From: Nannocystis sp.
Lineage (GTDB): Bacteria > Myxococcota_A > Polyangia > Nannocystales > Nannocystaceae
DNA: 64,000 nt
Direction: 5' to 3'
Assembly: GCF_016714285.1 (NCBI RefSeq)
Contig: NZ_JADJNN010000004.1
Span: 62,001 to 126,000, forward strand
Shown here: one piece after another, positions 44,690 to 54,400 of the stretch
Position numbering within the stretch: position 1 is the first letter of the stretch
Layout: each line of letters begins with the position of its first letter
The notes under the pieces: generated by a model
Databases searched by the model: none
Told to the model about the DNA's origin: nothing
What the model saw: only the letters and a program-made list of their open reading frames with translations
Position numbers and translations under genes: made by a program

Positions 44690-46921
44690 GTGCCGCCGCG
44701 CCCTCTGCTCGCCGAGCCCGAGCCACGCCGCCTGGTGGCTCGCCTCGCGTGCGCGCTGTTCCTGCTGCTCGCCGCGCTCACGCCCGGCCTCGCCCGCGCC
44801 GACGACCCGCTGCGCCTGTGGCACGCCTACCGCGACGCCGAGCTCACCACTCTGGTCACGATCGTCGAGCAATACAGCGAGGCCGGCGGCGGCAAGGTCG
44901 AGCTCCTGCAGGTCGCGCACGAGAGCTTCGGCAGCAAGCTCGCCGCCGCGATCCCGCTGGGTGACGGCCCCGACCTGTTCATCGACTCGCACGAGCGCAT
45001 CGGCGACTACCGCCAGCGCGACCTGCTCGGCCCCGCCGACGCCGCGATCGAGTCCGACGCCGTGTTCGCCAGCAACGCCCTCGCAGCGGTGCGCCAGGAC
45101 GGCGTCACCTGGGCCGTCCCGCTGTCCCTCAAGTCGGTCGCCCTCTACGTCAACACCGACCTCATCCCCGTCGATCGCGTCCCCGCCGACCTCGAGGCGA
45201 TCGCCGCTCTCGGCCCGGGCCTCCCCGCCGGCGTCTACCCGCTCGCCTACGAGGCCCAGAACGCCTACGGCCACCTCCCGATCCTGCTCGCCCTCGGCGG
45301 CACGCTGCTCAGCGACGATCAACAGTTCGGCCTCGTCGGCCCCGCCGCCGAGCGCTCCCTCGCGATCGCAAAGGACCTCGTCGACCGCGGCGTCGTCCCC
45401 GGCGACGCCGACGGCGCCCTCGTGCAGAACCTCTTTCGCAGCGGTCGCGCCGCGTTTGTCATCTCCGGCCCCTGGCTCGCCAGCAACCTCACCGGCGACG
45501 ACGTCCACTACACCGTCGTCCCCCTGCCCCGCGTCGACGGCCAGCTCATGCGCCCGCCGCTCGCCGTCGAGAGCGTCATGCTCTCACCCGCCGGCGCCAA
45601 CAAACCCGCCGCCATCGCCCTCGCCCGCCACCTCGCCGGACCCGCCGCCGCCGACCTGCGCCAGCAGGGCACCGGCTCCCTGTCTGCCCGTTCGGACATG
45701 TCCCTTCCGCCAGGCAACACCCTGCTCCCCGGCTTCGCCGCGCAGGCCCGCGTCGCCGTGCCCATGCCCGCCACCTCGGCCATGCGCAGCGCCTGGGTCC
45801 CCGCCAACCAGGCGCTCCGCAAGGTCCTGCGCGGCCAGGCCAGCCCGGCCGACGCCTGCGCCGAGGCCAAGTTCCGCTTCGACGACGTCCGCCGCCCCCC
45901 GCCCGCGCCCGCCAGCACCACCCCGGCCCTGCTCCTGCTCGGCCTGCTGCTCCTGCTCGGCGCCCTGCGCCTGGTCCAGCGCGCCCGCGACCCCCAGCTG
46001 CGCCAGGCCGTGCGCCGCTCGCTGCCCGCCTACCGCTACGTCGCCCACAGCGTCGTCGCCGTCGGCCTGCTCGTGATCCTCCCGCTCGTCATCGGCGCCC
46101 TCACCTCGCTCTACGCCGGCAGCCCCGGCGCCGGCTACTACGTCGGCCTCACCAACTTCATCGAGATCCTGAGCGCCCGCGGCGGCCCCCTGCTCATCAG
46201 CGGATCGTTCTACTTCGTCCTCCTCGTCACGATCGCCTGGACCCTCCTCAACGTCGGCTTCCACCTGCTCATCGGCCTGAGCCTCGGCCTGGTCCTCTCG
46301 CGCCCGACCCTGCGCCTGCGCGGCCTCTACCGCGTGCTCCTCATCATCCCCTGGGCGGTCCCCAGCTACGTCACCGCCCTGGCGTGGAAGGGCATGTTCA
46401 ACAAACAATTCGGCGCCGTCACCGGCCTCATCCACGGCATCAACGACCTCTTCGGCACCGACCTCAAGCCGATCGCCTGGTTCGCCGACTTCAGCACCGC
46501 CTTCGCCGCCAACGTGGCCACCAACGTCTGGCTCGGCTTCCCCTTCATGATGGTCGTCACCCTCGGCGCCCTCACGGCCGTACCGCAGGACGTGCTCGAG
46601 GCCGCCGAGGTCGACGGCGCCTCCCGCTGGCAACGCCTGCGACTCGTCACCCTCCCGCTCATCCGCCCCGCCCTCGCGCCCGCCGTCACCCTCGGCGCGA
46701 TCTGGACCTTCAACATGTTCAACGTCGTCTTCCTCGTCTCGGGCGGCGACCCCGACGGCACCACCGATATCCTCGTCTCCGAGGCCTACCGCTGGGCCTT
46801 CACCCGCGAGGCCCAGTACGGCTACGCCGCCGCCTACGCGGTCCTCATCTTCCTGCTCCTGTTCTTCGGCACCCGCATCCCCGCCGCCCTCGCCAGCCTG
46901 CGCCGCCGGAGCAACTCATGA
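44690..46921 (+). CDS. fused solute-binding protein and MalF-like permease
   Basis: A 743-residue fusion. A signal peptide (LACALFLLLAALTPGLARA) leads to a MalE-type solute-binding domain at residues about 38-400 (LRLWHAYRDAELTTL...DLFIDSHERIGDY...FVISGPWLASNL). One membrane helix (about 407-425) is followed by a short basic loop, then a MalF-type permease with further membrane segments. Its EAA loop is EAAEVDGASRWQRLRLVTLP. The extra helix returns the chain to the cytoplasm, so the permease keeps its normal topology and the binding domain stays tethered in the periplasm. With MalG and MalK it should import maltodextrins. The start is a GTG. Confidence 0.9.
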   Translation: MPPRPLLAEPEPRRLVARLACALFLLLAALTPGLARADDPLRLWHAYRDAELTTLVTIVEQYSEAGGGKVELLQVAHESFGSKLAAAIPLGDGPDLFIDSHERIGDYRQRDLLGPADAAIESDAVFASNALAAVRQDGVTWAVPLSLKSVALYVNTDLIPVDRVPADLEAIAALGPGLPAGVYPLAYEAQNAYGHLPILLALGGTLLSDDQQFGLVGPAAERSLAIAKDLVDRGVVPGDADGALVQNLFRSGRAAFVISGPWLASNLTGDDVHYTVVPLPRVDGQLMRPPLAVESVMLSPAGANKPAAIALARHLAGPAAADLRQQGTGSLSARSDMSLPPGNTLLPGFAAQARVAVPMPATSAMRSAWVPANQALRKVLRGQASPADACAEAKFRFDDVRRPPPAPASTTPALLLLGLLLLLGALRLVQRARDPQLRQAVRRSLPAYRYVAHSVVAVGLLVILPLVIGALTSLYAGSPGAGYYVGLTNFIEILSARGGPLLISGSFYFVLLVTIAWTLLNVGFHLLIGLSLGLVLSRPTLRLRGLYRVLLIIPWAVPSYVTALAWKGMFNKQFGAVTGLIHGINDLFGTDLKPIAWFADFSTAFAANVATNVWLGFPFMMVVTLGALTAVPQDVLEAAEVDGASRWQRLRLVTLPLIRPALAPAVTLGAIWTFNMFNVVFLVSGGDPDGTTDILVSEAYRWAFTREAQYGYAAAYAVLIFLLLFFGTRIPAALASLRRRSNS
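45685..45715. repeat. doubled dispersed palindromic element in the MalE part
   Basis: TGCCC-GTTC-GGACA is followed directly by TGTCC-CTTC-CGCCAGGC. It is read as A-R-S-D-M-S-L-P-P-G. The same two-part arrangement occurs at 60171-60201 in a kinase gene. Confidence 0.55.
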
Positions 46922-46977
46922 CAAATTCCCAGCGCCCGCAATCGTCGCACTCGCCCGGCCTGCGGAGCGACCCATGA
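46918..46977 (+). repeat. leader-like 19-codon ORF duplicating the start of malG
   Basis: The ATG overlapping the MalEF stop (ATGA) opens a 19-codon frame, MTNSQRPQSSHSPGLRSDP-stop. Its TGA overlaps the ATG of malG (ATGA). The real MalG begins MTKSSRPESLHSAGRKVRL, so the leader is a diverged copy of the malG start shifted by 56 bases. It could couple translation of the two genes. Confidence 0.7.
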
Positions 46978-47873
46978 CAAAGTCCAGCCGCCCCGAATCA
47001 TTGCACTCCGCCGGCCGCAAGGTCCGCCTCCACGAGTCCATCGCCGCCCACCTGCTGCTCGTCGTCGCCGTCGCCTTCGCGCTCTACCCGATCCTCTGGG
47101 TCATCGCCCTCGCGTTCTCCGGCGCCGCCGACCTCGAGCCGCGCGTCCTCCCGCTGCCGATCGAGCCCACCCTCGAGCACCTGCGCGGCGTCGTCGGCAG
47201 CACCCTCAAGGCCCCCGGCGAGCCCGAGCGCTGGCTGTTCGGCATCCAGCTGCTCAACTCGATCGTCGTCTCCCTCGCCACCGCCGCGGTCGGCATCCTC
47301 ATCGCCGTGCCCACCGCCTACGCCCTCGCCCGCTTCGAATTCGTCGGCAAGGACGCCGGCCTGCGCACCCTCCTCGCGACCCAGATGTTCCCCGCGGTCG
47401 CCAGCGCGATCCCCCTCTACCTCATCCTCGACGCCCTCGGCCTGCTCGGCAGCCGCTCCGGCCTGGTCCTCTGCTACGCGACCACCTCCGTCCCCTTCGC
47501 CATCTTCCAGCTGCGCGGCGCCTTCGAGACCATCCCCCGCGACCTCGAGGAGGCCGCCATGGTCGACGGCGCCACCCGCTTCGCCGCCTTCATCAAGGTC
47601 GTCCTCCCCGCCGCCCGCCCCGCGATCGCCGTCACCGCACTGTTCGCGTTCATGAGCGCCTACAACGAGTTCGTCCTCGCCCACACCATGCTCGGCCACG
47701 AGGAGCTCTACACCCTCCCTGTCGTGCTCCAGCGCTACATCTCCGAGTTCAGCGCCGACTGGCCCAAATTCGCCGCCGGCTCCCTGCTCGTGTCGCTTCC
47801 CGTCATGCTGCTCTTCTACATCGCCCAGCGCCACCTCGTCGCCGGTCTCACCGCCGGCGGCGTCAAGGGCTAA
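46974..47873 (+). CDS. malG: MalG-like sugar ABC transporter permease
   Basis: A 299-residue inner-membrane protein with about six membrane segments (LLLVVAVAFALYPILWVIAL first). The conserved EAA loop is EAAMVDGATRFAAFIKVVLP and the C-terminal tail is RHLVAGLTAGGVKG, as in MalG. It pairs with the MalEF fusion, overlapping it through the 19-codon duplicated leader, and uses the MalK-like ATPase encoded at 41156-42226. It forms half of the channel for maltodextrin entry to the cytoplasm. Confidence 0.92.
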   Translation: MTKSSRPESLHSAGRKVRLHESIAAHLLLVVAVAFALYPILWVIALAFSGAADLEPRVLPLPIEPTLEHLRGVVGSTLKAPGEPERWLFGIQLLNSIVVSLATAAVGILIAVPTAYALARFEFVGKDAGLRTLLATQMFPAVASAIPLYLILDALGLLGSRSGLVLCYATTSVPFAIFQLRGAFETIPRDLEEAAMVDGATRFAAFIKVVLPAARPAIAVTALFAFMSAYNEFVLAHTMLGHEELYTLPVVLQRYISEFSADWPKFAAGSLLVSLPVMLLFYIAQRHLVAGLTAGGVKG

Positions 47874-47914
47874 TCGCTCGGCTGGACACCTCGAACCCTC
47901 CCCACGATCGTCCC

Positions 47915-48649
47915 ATGCATTATCTACACACCTTCCTCCTCTGCACCGCCGGCGTGTGTCTCGCGTGTCCTGCCACCAAGGACGGCACCACCGAGGACCC
48001 GACCGACACCAGCACCGCGACCACCACCGCAACCAGCGGGGCAACCAGCGGGGCAACCACCGGAGCGACCACCGGACCCGCGCCCACCACCGACGCGCCC
48101 ACCACCGACGCGCCCACCACCGGCAACACCACCGGCCCAGGCGGCGAGCTGTGCCCCGAGCACCCGACGACCGACGCCTGCTGCTGCTTCGAGACGGACA
48201 GCGGCTACACCGCGAACGTGTGCCCGGCGACCGCCCTGTGCGGCCACATCGTCGTCACCTGCAGCGACGAGCCTCTCCCCAGCTGCCCGGTCGAGCTCCT
48301 CACCACCACGAGCGACACGGCGATCGACTGCGCATTGCAGGCGCTCATCGACGGCAAGGTCGGCAGGATCGAGTGGACCGTCGAGGACGGCCTCTTGCCG
48401 GGTTTCACCGGCCACGAGGTCGTCCTGATGCCCGTGGGCGACGGCACCGCGTTCCGCACAGGTTATTACTATCAGGACCTGGGCGCCGACGTCGAGGCCG
48501 TCCAGCACTCGCCGCTGCAGACCAAGGCCTACTTCATGGATTGCCTCGCCAAGCCCAGCGCGGCCGAGCGCTTCGTCTGCCTGCGCACGCCCCAGACCGC
48601 CGAGTCGCTCGAAGTCTGCATCGAGGCCCACTACGCCGATTACTTCTGA
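47915..48649 (+). CDS. lipoprotein with Thr-rich linker, unknown function
   Basis: A 244-residue protein. The signal MHYLHTFLLCTAGVCLAC ends in a lipobox. A repeated linker (TSGATSGATTGATTGPAP; TTDAPTTDAPTTG) spans about residues 30-75. The mature domain is Cys-rich (CPEHPTTDACCCFETDSG; ALCGHIVVTCS) and ends in a helix-strand tail. I do not recognise the family. Thr-rich linkers after the lipid anchor recur in several lipoproteins of this window. It is convergent with the next gene, six bases apart. Confidence 0.75.
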   Translation: MHYLHTFLLCTAGVCLACPATKDGTTEDPTDTSTATTTATSGATSGATTGATTGPAPTTDAPTTDAPTTGNTTGPGGELCPEHPTTDACCCFETDSGYTANVCPATALCGHIVVTCSDEPLPSCPVELLTTTSDTAIDCALQALIDGKVGRIEWTVEDGLLPGFTGHEVVLMPVGDGTAFRTGYYYQDLGADVEAVQHSPLQTKAYFMDCLAKPSAAERFVCLRTPQTAESLEVCIEAHYADYF

Positions 48650-48655
48650 CGCCGA

Positions 48656-49459
48656 TCAATCCGGCGGAAACTGGAAGAACGCCGCGAGGTCGAAGTAATC
48701 GCCGCTCGTATCCTCGCTGTTGCACATCTTCAGGTCGTCGAGGCGAAGCGCGTAGATCACCTTCACCAGATACGATCCGAACGAGGCCGCGACGGTCGCG
48801 GACATGCCCGATGCGATCGTCGCCCCCGCCCCCCCGTCGGCCTGGGCGTCGACGAGCTTCGGCGTGGTCCCGTAGCAGCCCTCCGCGTCGATCGTCTGCG
48901 GGCACGAATCCGCCTCGGCGAGGACGATCGGGGCGAAGAACCCGGCCACCGGCGCCTGCAAGCTGGTGGCGTGCAGGGCCAGGAAGTGGAGATCGATCGC
49001 GCCCGACTGCCCGCGGATCGCCAGCCAGCTCTGCGTCTCCGCCATGACCTCCTCGAGCTCGAGAAAGTCGATCACCACAGAATCCCCGGCCACCAGCTGA
49101 AGGTGCGGGTTCGGCTGGACCGCGACGTCCTGCTGCACGCCGCCGCCGTCCTCGCACAGCAGCTGGAGATCCGCGTCCGCCAGCGGGTCGCCAGCCACCA
49201 TGCAGGGCCCCGAGACCTTGCGCGTGAAGCTGCCCAGGTCCCCGGTCCACGTCGCCGCCAGCACCGTGTACGAGGTGGCCCCGGACCACACGAGCTCTCC
49301 GTCGCACAGCGCGTTGCCCCCATCGGTCACGCTGCCGGTCTCGCTGGCGCTGTCACCGGTGGCGCTGCCGCCCGTGTCGCTGCCGCTGTCGCTGTCGCCC
49401 TTCGTCGGCGAGCAGCCCCAGAGGAGAGCACAGAGGAGGCAAGCTATGTGTCGCGTCAT
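48656..49459 (-). CDS. lipoprotein with Ser/Gly/Asp linker, unknown function
   Basis: A 267-residue protein with signal MTRHIACLLCALLWGC (lipobox), an SDSGSDTGGSATGDSASET linker and a mature domain with strands and a few cysteines (CDGELVWSGATSYTVLAATW; GPCMVAGDPLADADLQLLCEDGGG). It has no recognised catalytic motif. The ATG at 49459 is the only start that gives the signal peptide. It is probably anchored in the outer membrane. Confidence 0.75.
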   Translation of the reverse strand: MTRHIACLLCALLWGCSPTKGDSDSGSDTGGSATGDSASETGSVTDGGNALCDGELVWSGATSYTVLAATWTGDLGSFTRKVSGPCMVAGDPLADADLQLLCEDGGGVQQDVAVQPNPHLQLVAGDSVVIDFLELEEVMAETQSWLAIRGQSGAIDLHFLALHATSLQAPVAGFFAPIVLAEADSCPQTIDAEGCYGTTPKLVDAQADGGAGATIASGMSATVAASFGSYLVKVIYALRLDDLKMCNSEDTSGDYFDLAAFFQFPPD

Positions 49460-49573
49460 GGCACAAGGATGCCGTCGACCAGCCCGGCGTCACCACATCT
49501 ATTTTCGCCAGGCCGCCGGCCCCCCGCACATCCTCGCTTGCCAGGACGCCCGCACCTCGGCTGTAGTGCCCGC

Positions 49574-51334
49574 ATGCTCCTGGCTTACCCTCGCTCCGCC
49601 ACCGCCCTCACCGCCACCTTCCTGCTCGCCGCCTGCGGTGACAACAGCGGCGGCAGCAACAGCGACGCCTCCACTGGCGCCGCCTCGCTGACGATGACCA
49701 CCGTCCCGACCAGCGACCCGAGCGACGCCACCAGCAACGTCACGGGTACCGCCTCCGTGGCCACGACCGTCACGGACAGCGGCGCGACCGACAGCGCCAG
49801 CTCGCAGGTCGACCCGACCGCCGGCGACACCGGCATCAAGTTCGACCTCGCCGGCGACAACACCGGCACCGGCGACACCAGCACCGACACTGGCCCGCCG
49901 GTGAACCAGTGCAAGGTCCAGGACAACATGGACGCGGTCGGCGACTGCGACGAGAAGGCCCCACCCGACAGCTTCTCGCCGGTGCTGCAGTGGAGCTTCG
50001 GCGCCGACGAGCAGAGCATGGTCACCCCGCTCGCCGGCAACTTCACCGACGACAACGCCGACGGCGCGATCGATCTCTGCGACATCCCCGACGTGCTGCT
50101 CGTCTCCGGCCCCTCGATCGGCTACGGCATGATCTGCCCGATCCACGTGCTCGACGGCGCCACCGGCACGGAGCACTTCCAGATCCCCCCGAGCGAGTCC
50201 ATCTCCTGCTTCGCCACCCCGGCCTTCGGCGACATCGACAACGACGGCCTGCCGGAGATCGTCGCCGTCTACAACGCCGGCGGCGTCTACCGCATCAAGG
50301 CCTTCGAGCACGACGGCACGCTCAAGTGGGCCAACGCCACCGACGGCGGCAACGCCCAGCAGTTCTCGCGCGAGAGCGGCTCGATCGCCCTCCACGACCT
50401 CGACGCCGACGGCGACGTCGAGATCGTCTTCAACCACGAGGTCTACGACCACAACGGCGTGCTGCTGTGGGAGAAGGTCAACCCCACCCCCGGCGAGCTC
50501 GAGGCCACGACCGCCGCCGACCTCGACGGCGACGGCAAGCTCGAGGTCATCACCGGCCACTCCGCCTACCGCTGGGACGGCACCGTCTACTTCGAGAACT
50601 ACCCGACGATCACCAGCCAGTCGATCCCCCAGGTCGCCAACCTCGACGACGACCCCGAGCCCGAGATCTTCGTCACCTCCGGCCAGGGCCTGTGGATGGT
50701 CGAGCACACCGGCGCGATCAAGTGGGGCCCCGCCACGCCCACCGGCATCCCAGCCAACGCCTACCTCGTGTGGCAGCGCCCCGGCACCGTCCACGACTTC
50801 GACGGCGACGGCAAGCCCGAGTGGGCCAGCAGCTCGCAGCAGTTCTACGCCGTCTACGAGGGCCCCAACATGGCGGATGTACTCTGGCAGGTCGTCGTCC
50901 AGGACTCCTCGGGCGCCGCCGGCGGCACCGCCTTCGACTTCCTCGGCGACGGCGTCGCCGAGGCCATGTACGCCGACGAGACCGCCTTCCGCATCTACGA
51001 CGGCAAGACCGGCGCCGTCGTGCTCGACCAGCCGCGCGTCAGCTACACGCTCAGCGAGTACCCCACCGTCGTCGACGTCGACAACGACGGCTCCGCCGAG
51101 ATCCTCATCGTCTCGCTCAGCGGTCAGCCCGCGCTGCAGGTCCTCCGCGACGCCGACGACCGCTGGATCCAGGCCCGCCGCATCTGGAATCAGCACGCCT
51201 ATTACGTGACCAACGTCCGCGAGGACAGCACCATCCCGCAGACCCCCGTCAACAACTGGGACGTCTTCAATACCTTCCGCACCAACGCCCAGATCGAGGG
51301 CGGCGCGCTGTGCATGCCGCCGATCCCGCAGTGA
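49574..51334 (+). CDS. FG-GAP/VCBS-repeat lipoprotein
   Basis: A 586-residue protein. The signal YPRSATALTATFLLAAC ends in a lipobox and is followed by a Thr/Ser/Asp linker. The main part has repeated FGDIDNDGLPEIV, LDADGDVEIVFN, LDGDGKLEVITG and VDVDNDGSAEILIV units, the calcium-binding FG-GAP repeats of seven-bladed propellers. It ends with WNQHAYYVTNVREDSTIP and GGALCMPPIPQ, a tail common to such myxobacterial surface proteins. Adhesion or ligand binding is likely. The last 40 bases are echoed after the stop. Confidence 0.88.
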   Translation: MLLAYPRSATALTATFLLAACGDNSGGSNSDASTGAASLTMTTVPTSDPSDATSNVTGTASVATTVTDSGATDSASSQVDPTAGDTGIKFDLAGDNTGTGDTSTDTGPPVNQCKVQDNMDAVGDCDEKAPPDSFSPVLQWSFGADEQSMVTPLAGNFTDDNADGAIDLCDIPDVLLVSGPSIGYGMICPIHVLDGATGTEHFQIPPSESISCFATPAFGDIDNDGLPEIVAVYNAGGVYRIKAFEHDGTLKWANATDGGNAQQFSRESGSIALHDLDADGDVEIVFNHEVYDHNGVLLWEKVNPTPGELEATTAADLDGDGKLEVITGHSAYRWDGTVYFENYPTITSQSIPQVANLDDDPEPEIFVTSGQGLWMVEHTGAIKWGPATPTGIPANAYLVWQRPGTVHDFDGDGKPEWASSSQQFYAVYEGPNMADVLWQVVVQDSSGAAGGTAFDFLGDGVAEAMYADETAFRIYDGKTGAVVLDQPRVSYTLSEYPTVVDVDNDGSAEILIVSLSGQPALQVLRDADDRWIQARRIWNQHAYYVTNVREDSTIPQTPVNNWDVFNTFRTNAQIEGGALCMPPIPQ

Positions 51335-51384
51335 TCCACATCCCGGGCGGCGCCCTCTGCATGCCCCCGATCTCGCAGTGATCC
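51298..51384 (+). repeat. duplicated 3' tail and stop of the FG-GAP gene
   Basis: The 40 bases 51298-51337, covering GGALCMPPIPQ and the stop, recur at 51345-51384 as GGALCMPPISQ-stop in another frame. Four differences are present and three are silent at the codon level. This is too similar to be chance, and the silent pattern suggests that the second copy was once coding. Confidence 0.85.
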
Positions 51385-51484
51385 GTCCGCGGTCGCATCC
51401 GCCCCGACGGCGCGAGCCCACTGTCGCAGCCCCGCCCGAGCCGCCCCGCACCAGCCCGCCGGACCGCGGTACACTCGCGCCCCG

Positions 51485-54400
51485 ATGATCGCCTCCGCAC
51501 CCGGCCCGGAGTTCGGCGGCAACGCCCGCTTCGAGCTGCGCCGCCGCCTCGGCGCCGGCGGCTACGGCGTCGTGTTCGAGGCCCTCGACCGCGAACGCAG
51601 CGTCATCGTCGCCCTCAAGACCCTCCGCGAGCTCCAGCCCGAGGCCCTCTACCGCTTCAAGCGGGAGTTTCGCGCCCTCGCCGATGTCCGCCACGAGAAC
51701 CTCGTCCGCCTCCACGAGCTCGTCTCCGAGGGCGACCAGTGGTTCTTCACCATGGAGCTCGTCGAGGGTCGCGACTTCCTCGCCGCCCTCGGCAGCGAGC
51801 CCACGACCACCGCCCCGCGCAGCAGCATCGACGGCCTCAGTCACACCGTCCGCCTCGCCCCCGCCGAGCTCGCCAGGCTCAGCAACCCGAGCACCGGCGC
51901 CGCCCCGCCCCGCAGCTCGGCCCGCGCCCCGGTCGACCCCGACCGCCTGCGCCCGCTGCTGCGCCAGCTCGCGGCCGGCGTCGCCGCGCTGCACCGCCGC
52001 GGCATGCAGCACCGCGACCTCAAACCATCGAACGTGCTCATCACCCCCGCCGGCCGCGTCGTCATCCTCGACTTCGGCCTCGTCGCCGAGCGCCACGGTC
52101 GCCGCAGCGACGCCGCGCAGATCGTCGGCACCGTCGAGTACATGGCCCCCGAGCAGGCCGCCGGCCTGCCCACCTCCCCCGCCTCCGACTGGTACAGCGT
52201 CGGCGTCATGCTGTTCGAGGCCCTCACCGGCGAGCTCCCGTTCTCCGGCACCCTCCTCGAGATGCTCACCCACCGCATCGAACAGGACGCCCCCTCGGTC
52301 CGCGCCCGCAACCCCGAGGTCCCCTCCGACCTCGCGGCGCTGTGCATGGCCCTCCTCGCCCGCGACCCCGAGCACCGCCCGAGCGACGCCGAGGTGCTCG
52401 CCCTCCTCGGCAGCGACCCCGCCGCCAGCAGCACCACCCTGAGCCTCGACGCCGCCCGCTCCGGCGCCCACGTCTCCGCCACCCTGCTCGGCCGCGGCGA
52501 CGAGCTCGCCCGCCTCGCCGAGGCGCTCACCGACGCCAGGGCCGGCCGCACCAGCCTCGTCCGCCTGCGCGGCGCCCCCGGCCTCGGCCGCAGCGCCCTG
52601 CTCGAGCACTTCGTCGCCGCGCTCGAGCACGACAGCAGCACCACCGTCGTCCTCAGCGCCCGCTGCAGCGAACGCGAGAGCGTGCCCTACAAGGGCGTCG
52701 ACGGCCTGATCGACGCCCTCGCCCGCGAGCTCTACAGCCGCGAGGATGCCGTCGTGGCCCGCCTGCTCCCGCCGCACCTGGCCACCCTCGCCCGCCTGTT
52801 CCCGGTGCTCCGCCGCGTCCCCGCGATCGCCCGCGCCACCGCCCAGCTTGCCGCCCAGCAGGATGACGACTCGCTCGCCCCCCACGAGCTGCGCCAGCGC
52901 GCCTTCGCGGCCCTGCGCGCCCTCCTCGGCAACCTCGTCACCGGTCTACTCGCCAGCACCGCCACCCTCGTGCTCGCCATCGACGACCTCCACTGGGGCG
53001 ACCGCGACAGCGCCGCCCTGCTGCGCGAGCTGCTCGCCGCGCCGGACCCACCGCCGCTGCTCCTCATCGCCAGCCACCGCAGCGACGCCGGCCCCGGCCC
53101 CTGCGTGCAGGCCCTCCTCGACCTGCCGCCGCAGCCCCGCCTGGTCCGCCGCGAGCTCGAGCTCGGCCCGCTCCCGCTCGCCGCCGCCAGCGAGCTCGCG
53201 CGGGCCCTGCTGATCGGCTCACCGCGCCGCAGCGACGCCGAGGCCCTCGCCCTCGAGGCCGGCGGCAACCCGCTGTTCCTCGCCGAGCTGTGCCGCTTCG
53301 TCGGCGACCGCGGCGACGCGCAGGGAGACCCCGAGCTCGCCGACTTCGATGACCTCCTGCGCCGCCGCGTCGCCGGCCTCGACCTCGCCAGCCGCGCCCT
53401 CCTCGAGGTCGTCGCCATCGCCGCGGACCCGATCGACCCCGCCATCGTCGCCGCCGTCGCCCGCCACCAGAGCGACCCGCAGCCGATCTTCGCCGCCCTG
53501 CGGCGCGAGCACCTCCTGCGCAGCCACCGTGCCGACGGCCAGACCACCATCGAACCCTTCCACGACCGCGTCTCCGCGGCCGTCCTCGCCGACCTCGACC
53601 CCGCCCGCACCCGCCAGATCCACCGCGACCTCGCCGACGCCCTCGAGCGCGCCGCCAACCCGGACATCGAGCGCCTGCGCGTCCACCTCGCGGCCGCCGG
53701 CGAGACCCAGCGCGCCACCGCCTACACCCTGCAGGCCGCGGCCCGGGCCAGCGCCGCCCTCGCGTTCGAGCGCGCCGCGGCCCTCTACCGCGCCGCCATC
53801 GCCCACGCGCCCGCCAGCGAACGCCCGCGCCTCGAGGTCCTGCTCGGCGAGGCCCTCGCCAGCGACGGCCGCGGCATCGAGGCCGCCGAGGCCTTCCTCC
53901 GCGCCGCCGCGGCCAACGCCGGTGAGCCCGCCCTCGATCTCCTGCGCCGCGCCGGCTTCGAGCGCCTGCGCGGCGGCCAGATCGACGAGGGCATCACGGT
54001 GCTGCGCCAGGTCCTCGCCAGCGTCGGCATGCAGCTCGCGGCCAGCCGCACCGGCGCCCTGCTCGCGCTGATCGGCCACCGCATCGCCCTCGCGCTCCGC
54101 GGCCTGCGCTTCCGCGAGCGCCCGGAGTCCGCGATCCCCCGCGCCCTGCTCCGCCGCGCCGACGTCGCCTGGTCGGTCGGCGCCTCCGGCCTCGGCATGG
54201 TCGACGACATCGCCGCCGGCCAGTTCCAGAGCCTCGCGCTGCGCCTGGCCCTTCGGGCAGGTGAGCCCCTGCGGATCTGCCGGACCCTCGCCGGCGAGGT
54301 CGCCTTCTCCGCCGTCGGTGGCACCCGCAGCCTGCGTCGCACCGCCCGCCTGTTGCACACCGCCCGCACCCTGGCCGAGCGCCTCGACCAGCCGCATCTC

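Noticed and set aside
49499..52885. Very long minus-strand open frame opposite the FG-GAP and kinase genes
   Set aside because: It is Gly/Ala/Val/Glu-rich with no domain and mirrors real genes; long antisense frames are expected at this GC content.
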